A stretch of DNA of 64,000 bases from Actinernus sp. WN-2022. Its lineage: Eukaryota > Cnidaria > Anthozoa > Actiniaria > Actinernidae. Positions 17,719 to 27,426 of this stretch are shown one piece after another. How positions within the stretch are numbered: position 1 is the stretch's first letter; each line of letters starts with the position of its first letter. The stretch is from positions 2,992,660-3,056,659 of the forward strand of contig JAOWCC010000577.1 of assembly GCA_030867875.1 (NCBI GenBank), written 5' to 3'. The notes under the pieces were generated by a model. The model was not told where the DNA came from, searched no databases, and saw nothing but the letters and a program-made list of their open reading frames with translations. The translations under genes and the position numbers were made by a program.

Positions 17719-17795
17719 AAGTACTACGACTGGCATACAAACCCATAATGTAAATCCGTATCTGAAAGAAAAATATATTTAAAAAGTTAAAAATA

Positions 17796-18170
17796 TTAAA
17801 AAGTTAAAAAATGACGATCAAATGCTTTCTTAAGAATATAGGTCTTCAAGTGGATCTTAAAAGAGTCAATGTTACTGCAGAGTCTAATAGTCAGGGGTAG
17901 AGAGTTCCATACTACAGGACCTGCATGGGCAAACGCCCTGTCACCTAAGGTCTTGCATTTTGTTCGAGGAGCCAAGAGTAGATGTCTATCATCTGATCTT
18001 AAATGATATGAGCTGACAGGCTTACTTAATAGTAGTTCCGAGATGTAGTTCGGCGCCATGTCGTTCAGACCCTTGTATGCAAGAAGAGCGATCTTGAACT
18101 CAACGCGATACTTAACAGGCAACCAGTGGAGGTAAAAAAAACTCTGCATTTCTAACGAGACCTGAAACAA
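17796..18170 (-). pseudogene. LINE A reverse transcriptase, C-terminal part
   Basis: The fragment contains L-H-W-L-P-V-K-Y-R-V-E-F-K followed by a L-R-S-x-D segment and a W-N-S-L-P motif near the end, the typical carboxy end of CR1/L2-type LINE polymerases. It is separated from the thumb fragment at 18398-18658 by the SINE insertion. Confidence 0.75.
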
Positions 18171-18196
18171 CCATGGGGGCTGATCAAAGCCAGGTC

Positions 18197-18396
18197 CCGG
18201 CTAATCCACAGATAGAATTGGAATTTAGCGTGTTGGTTTTTGCGGAGGGAGGAAAACCGGAGAACCCGGAGAAAAACCCTCGGAGCAAGGGCGAGATACC
18301 AACGAACTCAACTCACATATGGCGCCGCGTCCGGGATTCGAACCTGGGCCACAGAGGTGAGAGGCGAAGCGCTTAACCACTGCGCCACCCGAGTGA
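18197..18396 (-). mobile_element. tRNA-derived SINE inserted in LINE A
   Basis: On the minus strand the element opens GGTGGCGCAGTGGTTAAGCG (A-box region) and contains GGTTCGAATCCC (B box) about 30 bases further on, followed by a non-tRNA tail. A second copy lies at 63604-63790. Flanking GATCAAAGCCAGG (18184-18196) and AATCAAGACAGG (18397-18408) look like a decayed target duplication. It is not a tRNA gene: there is no folded acceptor stem. Confidence 0.8.
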
Positions 18397-18397
18397 A

Positions 18398-18658
18398 TCA
18401 AGACAGGAGTGATAGGGCAAATCTCGGTATTAAGCATGTCACTCTTGCAGCAGCATTGAGAACCTTCTGTAGACGATCATGCTGGTACTGGGGCAGTCCG
18501 AATAGGAGCGAGTTACAGTAATCCAGGTGTGACGTCACAAATGCATGGACCAGCGTCTTGGTTGACTCAACAGACAGGAATTTTCTTATCTGTCTGATGT
18601 TGTAGAGACCCCTGAATGCTTTACTGCAAACCTTTCCCACATGAACGTTCATAGACAT
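18398..18658 (-). pseudogene. LINE A reverse transcriptase, thumb region
   Basis: This segment contains V-H-A-F-V-T-S-H-L-D-Y-C-N-S-L-L-F-G-L-P, a pattern shared by LINE thumb domains. It ends in a frameshift just before the SINE. Upstream coding sequence resumes beyond LINE B at 19933 and above. Confidence 0.75.
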
Positions 18659-18671
18659 GCGGTTGTGAAAC

Positions 18672-19905
18672 TATAATAATAATAATAATAACTTTATTTA
18701 CGTGTCAAATACATCTAGCAGAGGGGAAAAACCCACCGCTAATAGGGGACACCTACAACTAATTGGATGTTAAAAAATCTAAAAATCTAAAAACTTGAAT
18801 GACAATATCTATAATAATAATTAATGGTGACTATTTACAAGTTAAAAAACTAACAGAAGAAACAATGCAGTTAAAGTTAAAATACATTCTAAAATAATTA
18901 TGTGTTGCATAAATGGCAGCCACTACAACCGCCTAGTAAATTACTTAGGTCACGTTTCCGTATACATGCTTTAAATTCATTAAGTTTGACGGAGCATCTC
19001 TCCTTACTGGATAGTTTGCTCCATAGTTTTGGGCCTAAATATCTAATTGTGTGTTTGCCGTATGTTACTGTATTAAAACTAGGTAAGGAGAAATCCGATT
19101 GCCTTAAATTATACGAGCTGTTGTTAGCCTTAAATAAGCTACATATTGATTTAGGGCATAAGTTATACCTAACTTTGTACATTAAAATGCATATATCTTG
19201 TAGCCGTCTATTCAGTAATGTGGGTAAGTTCGCTTTTTCTAACAATAACTGGTAACTGGACTGTTTGTCCCTGAAAACAGCTCTTAATCCTCTTTCCTGT
19301 AATCTTTCCAACTTTCGAGTATCACTGGCTCTACAGAAATGCCATACCAGATGACAGTAGGTGAGATGAGGGAGGATAGCTGTCTTATAAAGTTGTAATT
19401 TAGCCATAGTGGGAATTAAATTCCTGAGTCTCATGATCACACCAATCCTCTGACTAGCCTTCTTACATACAGTACCAATATGCTCATTAAAATTAAGTCT
19501 ACAGTCGATTGTAACACCCAAGAGTTTCAAACTTTCAGATGCTCTAATATCCTTGCCCTTTACAGTAATACTTGTATTATTTTCATTGTTAGTGCCTTTG
19601 TTACAAATGTTCATCGTCTGATATTTTTTAAGGTTGCCTTCAAGGAGATTCGAATCATACCAATTAGTTGCTAAAGTTGCACTCTCCTGAAGTTTCGAAA
19701 CTACGGTATGCAAATCTTTCCCCTTTTCATAAATCTGGTGATCGTCCGCGTACATAGATAAACTGGATTCTACACTATAAATAAGATCGTTCTGAAAAAT
19801 GTTCCAAAATAGTGGTCCTAAGACAGACCCGTGAGGGCAGCCACGGTTCATATGCTTCCAGGAACTTGTAGAAGATCCGACGCGTACTCTACTGAGACGA
19901 TCACA
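18672..19905 (-). mobile_element. LINE B, 5'-truncated, nested in LINE A
   Basis: A 344-aa frame (18898-19932) starts with about ten residues of LINE A and then becomes a different reverse transcriptase: H-G-S-V-L-G-P-L, M-Y-A-D-D-H (catalytic Asp pair), L-L-G-V-T-I-D and a thumb/C-terminal part. The 3' UTR ends at (TAT/TTA)n 18672-18690. The insertion splits LINE A after its K-T-E-F-L-I-I region. Confidence 0.8.
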
Positions 19906-19989
19906 CGAGCCCAAGTTCCGTACACTTTTCATAGGCTTGATGTCAGAATCACCAACCTTGAGAGAGTTGATGGTGACTTTAGACAGCTG

Positions 19990-20710
19990 CTAACGAGATC
20001 CGATGATCAAAAATTCTGTTTTAGTGTCATTGAACATCAGCCTATGAGAAACTAACCAAGCACGAACATCATCAATACATTCCTCGATAACTTTCACTGC
20101 TTGATCTTGAGCAGATGACGACTCCGGCCGGAATGAGAAATAGATATGCGTGTCATCGGCATATCCATGAACAGATGGGAGGTGCTTGCTTACCACCTGG
20201 AAGAGTCGAGAAGCGTACAGCAGGAAGAGAACTGGCTCAAGGCAGCTTATCTGAGGAACCCCACACTTTAGATTGAAAGCTTTAGAGGACTCTTGGTTGA
20301 CGAGTACACGCTGTTTTCTTCCAGAAAGATCGACTTGATCCATTTAAGCGCATCACCGACGACACCAAAATCCGACTGCAATATGTCCACCATAATCCCA
20401 TGGTCGATCGTATCAAAGGCCGCGCTCAAGTCGAGGAGCACAAGCAGAGTTACTTCCTGCCTGTCCATACTCATTAAAATGTCACTCTGAACTCTCAAAA
20501 GAGCTGTCTCCGTCGAGTGGAATTGGCGATATGATGACTGGTTCGTAGGCAGAGGAGCATTCTCGGTGCAATGCTTGAAAAGCTGACAGAAAACAGCCTC
20601 CGTAGATTTAGAGACAAATAACAAGTTACTAACTGGTCTAAAGTTCTTGAAAATAACATCCAGGCCAAGTTTCTTAAGGAGGGGTATAATAAGTGCAACT
20701 TTCCAGTTCT
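19990..20710 (-). pseudogene. LINE A reverse transcriptase, fingers and palm (frameshifted)
   Basis: The upstream frame (ending about 20268) carries F-R-P-V-S-N and L-L-D-L-S-A-A-F-D-T-I-D-H (motif A). A shift near 20300-20340 moves to a second frame with C-G-V-P-Q-I-S-C-L-E-P-V and G-Y-A-D-D-T-H (motif C). The usual Gly of the P-Q-G-S box is lost. Confidence 0.8.
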
Positions 20711-20717
20711 CCGGAGC

Positions 20718-21694
20718 ATATCAACAATATCAGCAGTCTTGTTCTTGACAGATCTTGCATTAACATTGGCAAATCGTAGTAATTTCCTTGCTGGGAGAGG
20801 ACGCGGGTCTATATTTACAGTAGATAGATTGGACAAGTTTCTTCCGCGACAAGAAACAACAGAAGGACTCCACACACAGTCCCATACGGAGTCTAGCAGG
20901 CGGTCCCGAGGGATGTTTAGATGGGAAAAATCTGGTGCGTTGGATAAATCGCATACGTTAGATGGATCCCGCAAATGATCCCGAGAGCTGTTCAGTTGCA
21001 CACTGGAAGAATCGCGTACGTTAAGTGGGTCCCGCACACAGTCCCGCACGCAGTCTTGCAGGCGGCCCCGAGGGATGTTTAGATTGGAAAAATCTTGCGC
21101 ATTGGATAAATCGCATACGTTAGATGGATCGCGCAAGTGATCCCAAGGGAGGTTCAGTTGCACATTGGAAGCGTCCAGCACGCTGGATAAATGCTGCGCA
21201 TTGAGTGAATCCCGCGAGTAATCCCAAAGGTCGTTAAGCTGCGGCGTGATTGTTTGTTTAGGAGTTGTATCCTCTACTAGAATATTTAAAGTTGTTCTTT
21301 CGCCATTTTCTTGAATATTTAATGAGTTCGCTTCGAATTCGCTTGAAATATGAACCTGAACAGTATTTCCCGGTTGAGATTGTGGACCTTTAGTGGTCGA
21401 TAGTTCTTTTGAAGTGCCTGTGTAGATCTTGGGGAAGATTAGCTGTCTTGAGTGAGAGTCAGAGACGAACTTCGTCTGAGCACGGAACTGCATAGAGTGA
21501 AATGTATTGCAAATAACACTGATCAGTTTCGTTTTCCTCAGTAAACGCTCACGAACATGTCTTCCTGCTCTGCATCGTCTATACGGCTGCTTCCATTGTT
21601 TCCTTCGTAGATGCCTTTCTCGCACGTATCTACCAGCACGAGTACGCCTCGCACCGGATAGTTGGTAGGGCTGAATATTCCACATACAAAACAT
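20718..21694 (-). pseudogene. LINE A 5' coding region with start of endonuclease domain
   Basis: A basic N-terminal region is followed by two copies of a repeated ~80-residue block (R-D-P-S-N-V-C-D-L-S-N-A and N-I-P-R-x-R-L), then F-A-N-V-N-A-R-S-V-K-N-K, which marks the beginning of an APE-type endonuclease. The rest of the endonuclease is deleted; the frame runs straight into the RT fingers in another frame near 20715. Confidence 0.6.
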
Positions 21695-21699
21695 ATTGC

Positions 21700-22193
21700 G
21701 TCCTAGACCTTTCTTGGAGCCAAAGAAACTATGCGAGTTTGATAAATAAATGATCTCTGTGATGTCACAATAATTCGTATACTTGATTATTAAGACCGAA
21801 GCAAGGGATAAACATTTTTTTCATTTTGGTAAGATTGAAGAAAAATCAAGAGCCGAATTAAAACGTGGCTGCCATGGAAGGCGCGGTTACAATAAAACAT
21901 CGCACAGCTACATCCCTCCAATGTTGATCAGTTCATCTTTTATCTGATATCTTCTTTTAAACATTACTTGAAGCCAAATAAAATTAGCAAAAACAGAAAA
22001 AAACTTGTGAATATTTGTTTCGGTAGAGTAAAAAGTAGAAAAATGAAAAAAACATCAAACTCGACAAATTTCATGTTTTCCCAAAAAACCGCTCCAGACA
22101 TTAAAAAAAAACATTTTTGAGCATTAAATTCAATCTTTCATAAGAATAATGCACCAAATCTTATCGCTGAAAAAGATATACAATTGCAGATAT
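21700..22193. other. No recognisable feature
   Basis: AT-rich sequence with A-runs and no convincing ORF or repeat structure. Confidence 0.4.
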
Positions 22194-22493
22194 GATTTTT
22201 CAAAGAGAAGCAATTGGAGCCCAGCTAGGTTTTGGATAGTGCTTTGTTTACATCTAGAGCGGCCAACGTACATTCAAAAATTATCATAATGACCAGGAGG
22301 TACAATGCACACCCAGTTTCTGTAAAACCTACATACATTTTTTACAGAAATCAGTTATCCCATTTACCACCTGGTCAATATGATAAGTTCTCGACTTTTG
22401 AATGCACGTGCCCGTTAGTCAGCCATGGCCACTCTTGATGTAAACAAAGAATATCCAATATCTTGGCTCTAATATGCTTCTCTTTGAAAAATC
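22194..22493. mobile_element. 300-bp foldback MITE
   Basis: Ends GATTTTTCAAAGAGAAGCA (22194-22212) and its perfect complement (22475-22493). Inner arms stay complementary over most of their length, including GCTTTGTTTACATC against GATGTAAACAAAG and TGACCAGGAGGTA against TACCACCTGGTCA. It is non-coding. Confidence 0.75.
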
Positions 22494-22730
22494 ATCTCCA
22501 ATCGCCGAAAATTTTGTTGAAGAGGCCGTGTTGTATCAGTAGATACAGATCCGAGCCGAGCACCGAGTCTTAAAATGCAAGTCGTTATTTTTATTTTATT
22601 TTTTATTCCGTGTAGCAAGCGTTCAGCGCATGCGTTAAAGGTCAAATTCACACCAATCAGATCGCACTGTGCTGGTCACGCAACAATCGCCAGGTTAATT
22701 TATTTACATAATTTAATACAGTAAAGCAAG

Positions 22731-23139
22731 ATGGCGGAATCCGCGAGCAACTTTCTCTGTAACTTGGAGTCTCATCTCTCAAATGCAAGCCAGTTTAATG
22801 TTTTATTTAACTTCACTCATGCGAAAGCCTTCCAACAGGCTCAGGATATTGCAACTGGCGCTATTGTCGGAGCCGAAGGACCGCGTTTTTTACCCAGATG
22901 GCCAGTGCTTTTATATACGACACGTACGACGACCTGAAGCAAAGGGGCCAGGATCCGGAAAGCTAAAATTCGAAGAAATAGATATTGGAATCTATAAGCC
23001 ATCGGCTCGCTGTGCTGCATTTAAAACATCCGAGAAGAACATCTTATTTTGGGTGAAGGCACTTCAAGACCAATATTATGAGTCTCTTAAAAACTGTCAG
23101 AGATTTAAATTTACCGTAAATTGGATCAGAGAGTATTGA
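22731..23139 (+). pseudogene. Repeat-family ORF fragment, function unknown
   Basis: ATG at 22731 opens a frame beginning M-A-E-S-A-S-N-F-L. After a frameshift near 22910 a second frame continues with I-L-F-W-V-K-A-L-Q-D-Q to 23139. Related but differently broken versions lie at 27014-27152, 60990-61205 and, inverted, at about 58310-57900. No known domain is apparent. Repetition within the Helentron-like family suggests a captured gene or an element protein. Confidence 0.45.
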
Positions 23140-23215
23140 GATCAAGTTATTTCGTTCCAGCGAGGATATTGACCTAGCGGAAACGGTACAAGCTGTCGAA
23201 GGATTTTACTTATAA

Positions 23216-24279
23216 CAAGAGCCCATCTGGGCTTTCACTCGGGCCACATGAGTCGTGCCTTAATTCGCCAGTGAGAACGTCAAAAAAACAGACTGGTCTA
23301 TTAATCGCTTTTATGGCATGACTATGATAACGCAGGATTCGAACAACAGAATACTGGCAATTCAAATGTATAAATGCAAATACAATGACATATTCAGACT
23401 TTGAATTTGATTGAAAATAGATCAAAAACTCGGGGAAATGTCCGGCTAAAACTGTATGAATAAATGTGAAATGAAACATAAATTTCATAGCAAGAAAAAA
23501 AATTGTAATTCCTATAAATGAGAAAGCTCTTCTATTAAGCCGCTTCTCATATACACAGACTGTTTCACAAAAAACATTTGCGCTTATCGACACAAGAATT
23601 CAGTTGACCTTTCAAATAATTTATTCTGAGGTACGCATACTCTAAATCACAGATGTTAAATAAAGCGATAATTAGAAGCAGTTTTCCCCATATTAGCCGA
23701 CATGTATAATGTCTCGAGCTCTCAATCCAGTAGAAAGACTCTGGTTATTCTGTCGTAAAACATGCCTTAGCTGTACAAGACCGCCCACGATGGAATAGAT
23801 TTCTGACAATGACTCATTGAAAGTGATCTCTCCTTGTCTCGCCTAGTCTGAGTGCTTTGAACTTTCTTATCTGAGCGCGCCTGACGAGATCTAACCTTTG
23901 ATTATAATTCGATACCCGTTGATATCCAAACGTGTTTGGATATTGTATTTCGCTTACGTTTCTAAATGTACAAACAGCGCTGATCGAATGTATTACGGCT
24001 CCTGGTTGTTCATGTATTTTTATGGTCAACAAGAGCGCCAGTTGAAATATCCTGAGCCTGTTGGAAGGCTTTCGCCCTCGCGGGTCGACCATTTTGATTT
24101 ACTGTATTCACTTATGTAAATACATTAACCTGGCGATTGTTGCGTGACCAGCACAGTGCAATCTGATTGGTGTGAATTTGACCTTTAACGCATGCGCAGA
24201 TCGCGTGCTACACTGAATAAAAAAATAAAAAATAACGACTTGCATTTTAAGACTCGGCGCTGCCACAGGCAGCCCGAGT
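23216..24279 (-). mobile_element. Helentron-like repeat, copy 2, nested reversed in copy 1
   Basis: Read on the minus strand it begins ACTCGGGCTGCCTGTGGCAG (24279 down) and ends ...GGGCTCTTG at 23216. AA lies on both sides (23214-23215, 24280-24281). The uninterrupted site TTATAATCATCC exists in the copy at 56737-58503, so the insertion point lies between two A/T bases. Confidence 0.75.
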
Positions 24280-24348
24280 AATCATCCACAACAGGAATAG
24301 TTATGTGCCAAGGCATGGGAAAAGATCGAGTTTCCCAGATTACAGATG

Positions 24349-24632
24349 AAAGTATACATTAATATATAGATCAAATGTTAGGAATTGTATTCTAGATTTT
24401 TATTTGCTTTTTAGATTTTTACTTGCCTTTTTATATTAGTAACTTAATTTAACATATGATTACAACATTATTATTATCAGTATCATTAACAGTATTTAAC
24501 TGATGTGTATACACAATTGTATTTGTATTTAGATTGTAATTAGTATTCCGTATTTTATTAAATTACATTGTAACATATGATATGTATTTTATCAATGAAT
24601 TAAAGACCATTATTATTATTATTATTATTAAC
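24349..24632 (+). mobile_element. LINE 3'-UTR fragment with (ATT)n tail
   Basis: AT-rich sequence ending AATTAAAGACC(ATT)n at 24632 interrupts copy 1 of the Helentron-like family between GATGAAAGTA and GAATGAAGAAAC, with loss of about 12 bases of target. No coding part is present. Confidence 0.6.
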
Positions 24633-27426
24633 GAATGAAGAAACAGAGGTCACGCGCGACATGCTTGAGAAAATGAACATGTTCAACACTTTATGTTATA
24701 CTAAGAAAACAAAACAAATTACAGAGCCTGCAAGTTCACAAGTCAATGAAAAACCCCAAGAGCCTGTAGTTTTGGATCAACATATCCTTGAAACTCCAAA
24801 AGCAACATACACATGAGTCAAATTCAAACCGGAAGAGACGGAATTCTTTAGATTCTTCACGACAACCCGATCCCATTCATCAGAATACATTTTCTGTGCT
24901 AAATGACGAGAGTTTATAATTACCTGACCGACAACCCACTACTAAAGAAAGGGACCATGAAGTACGGTAGTACGGTTAATTCTCGGGTTCAAAACAATGA
25001 ATATATGCCTGCTCAAATGCAGTGTGTTAAACTGTTTAAATTAAAAGGTCAACATACGAGAAAAACAAAAATATTAAATTACATATTTACTAGGGGAGCA
25101 GAGAAATTTTATGAAAGTCACCGCGCTACCGGCCACTCCAAAAGACTGCTAAATTCAGCTAATAATTCTTCCCTTTGGTTATTACTAAGAGATTTCAAAT
25201 GAAAGTGTATTTCATCTTCAATCTCATGTGGCCCGAGTGAAAGCCCAGATGGGCTCTTGCCTGCCTTGCGTGTAGGCTCTTATTGCTCGGGCTGCCTGTG
25301 GCAGGCCCGTGTTGAAATCTGCAGGCCGTTTTTGTTCGGTGCAACAAAATGTCTGCGCATGCGTTAAATTATGCATTAATTGACTTCGTTTTTTTTGTTC
25401 AGTGCAGCAAAATTGTCGACTTCCGGTCCCGTTAACCAATCAGCTCACACTGTTCAAGTGCACATACTTGAACACGGAGCCGCCTGGCGCCGCATAATGT
25501 AATGTCGATGATGGTAATCGTGAAAGGTCAACCGGAAGCCGCACAGACTGCGGATATAATTAACACAAGACGTTTACTTTAATCGTATGTACGGAGCTAG
25601 GGCTTCGGTGACAGCACAATTCCCTATCAGATTATTGGTACTTTCGTTCGAGTTGTTAAACTACCATCCTCTCACGGGCGAGGTTTTGGTTCGAGAAAGG
25701 CCCTCCAACAGTTCCCTTTATAGTTCTGTAATATAATGAGCAGACTGAAGTTTTGTGAATGAGGGTAACGCCTTTAATTAGAGATAATCAACAGGCATTT
25801 CAGTTAATAATCTTTAATCCAACAAATACAAAATGGACTCATCATGTTACTTATAACCATCCACGTCTACTTAACAACAGGAGTAGTTATGTGCCAAGGC
25901 ACCGCATACGAGGCATGGGCAAAGATTGAGTTTCCCAGATTACAGATGAAAGTAGAGAACTTAATAAATCTTAAAGATACTTCGGAGTCGTTGTATGAAG
26001 AAACAGAGGTCACGCGCGACATGCTTGAGAACATGTTCAACACTTTATGTTATACTAAGAAAACAAAACAAGTTACAGAGCCTGCAAGTTCACAAGTCAA
26101 TGAAAAACCCCAAGAGCCTGTAATTTTGGATCAACATATCCTTGAAACTCCAAAAGCAACACGTACACATACACATGAGTAAAATTCAAACGGGAAGATA
26201 CGGAATTCTTTAGATTCTTCACGAGGGTTGTTAGCCCGCAATAAGAACTCTCTCGCTGATTTAAAGACCTTGATTTGTAACATGGAGGCTGACCTAACTG
26301 ATATAATAATGAATTCTTACTCTTGTTTTTTTTTGTTCGGTGCAACAAAATTTCTGCGCGTGCGTTAAATTATGCATTAATCGTATGCGCGCTCCTCGTG
26401 GCGAATCTTCAAGAGTGATTCATTGCGAACTATGCGATTTACTAGCAAATATCTATACTGTAGAGGAGAGTAACTCATAACTGCTCAACCATCGAAGTCT
26501 GAAGACATCTGAACTACTGAACTGTGAGAGCAACACTTATTCACCAACACGAAGTACACCCTCAGGCCTCAGCACAGATTAATTTCTGATGAGCCAAGCA
26601 AATATGTTCAACTCTCGACTCACTCAAGGTAAACGTATTAAATTAAAGATCTACTTTGGTCTTTTATTGTGGATCCAAGGGACTGTTTCAGTGTTTGGTC
26701 ATTATGCTGACTATAAGATTGCTGCAGGTAATTTGTCCAGAAATGTAGAGTGTGAAGCTTCCAGTAATAGCAATTTACGAATACCTGTTTACGAGAATCT
26801 TAATCACAGAGTGAATTATTACTCGGGCTGCCTGTGGCAGCACCGAGTCTAAATCTGCAAGCCGTTATTTAAAAAAAAAAATGTTTTCTTCCGTGTAGCA
26901 AAATTTCTGCGCATGCGTTATAGGTCAAATTCACACCAATCAGATTGCACTGTGCTGGTCACGCAACAATCGCCAGGTTAATTTATTTACATTATTTAAT
27001 ACAGTAAAGCAAGATGGACGACGGCGCGAGGAATTTTCTCTCTAATTTGGAGTCCCATCTCTCAAATGTAAACCAGTTTAATGTTTTATTTAACTTCACT
27101 CGTGCGAAAGCCTTCCAACAGGCTCAGGATATTGCAACTGGCGCTCTTGTTTGAGGTACGTTTCGTAGGTAATAAACACTCAGCACAGAATAATTTATGA
27201 TGACCGAAGCAGTTATTCAACTATCAAGGTAAACAAGACTCCGTTTTGGTTCGAGAAATTAAAGGCTTCCAACAGTTCCCTTTATAGTTCTGTAATATAA
27301 TGAGCAGACTGCAGTTTTGGGAAGGAGGGTAAAAGCTTTTAAATAGAGATAAACAAAACGGGCATTTCAGTTAATAATCTTTAGTCCAACAAATACCGAT
27401 ATGGACGCGATCAGCGAGCTGCGATA

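Larger units (their letters stand above)
16818..21694 (-). mobile_element. LINE A (minus strand), internally deleted and interrupted
   Basis: A non-LTR retrotransposon reading right to left. The 5' coding part is at 21694-20718, the reverse transcriptase pieces at 20710-19990, 18658-18398 and 18170-17796, and a 3' UTR with a 113-bp repeat array ends at a (TAA)n run near 16818. LINE B sits inside the thumb region (18672-~19905) and a SINE lies at 18197-18396. The endonuclease domain is missing at a junction near 20715. It is certainly inactive. Confidence 0.75.
22550..25259 (+). mobile_element. Helentron-like repeat, copy 1 (outer)
   Basis: The 5' hairpin end is decayed (CGAGCACCGAGTCTTAAAATGC). 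The 3' end is intact: CATGTGGCCCGAGTGAAAG, then the hairpin AGCCCAGATGGGCT and CTTG at 25259. It carries a reversed copy of the same family at 23216-24279 and a LINE 3' tail at 24349-24632. Outer sequence resumes exactly after each insert, as shown by comparison with the copy at 56737-58503. Confidence 0.7.

Noticed and set aside
18320..18396. tRNA gene on the minus strand
   Set aside because: A- and B-box-like motifs are present, but no cloverleaf with a paired acceptor stem can be drawn, and a second copy with the same non-tRNA tail exists at 63604. It is a SINE.
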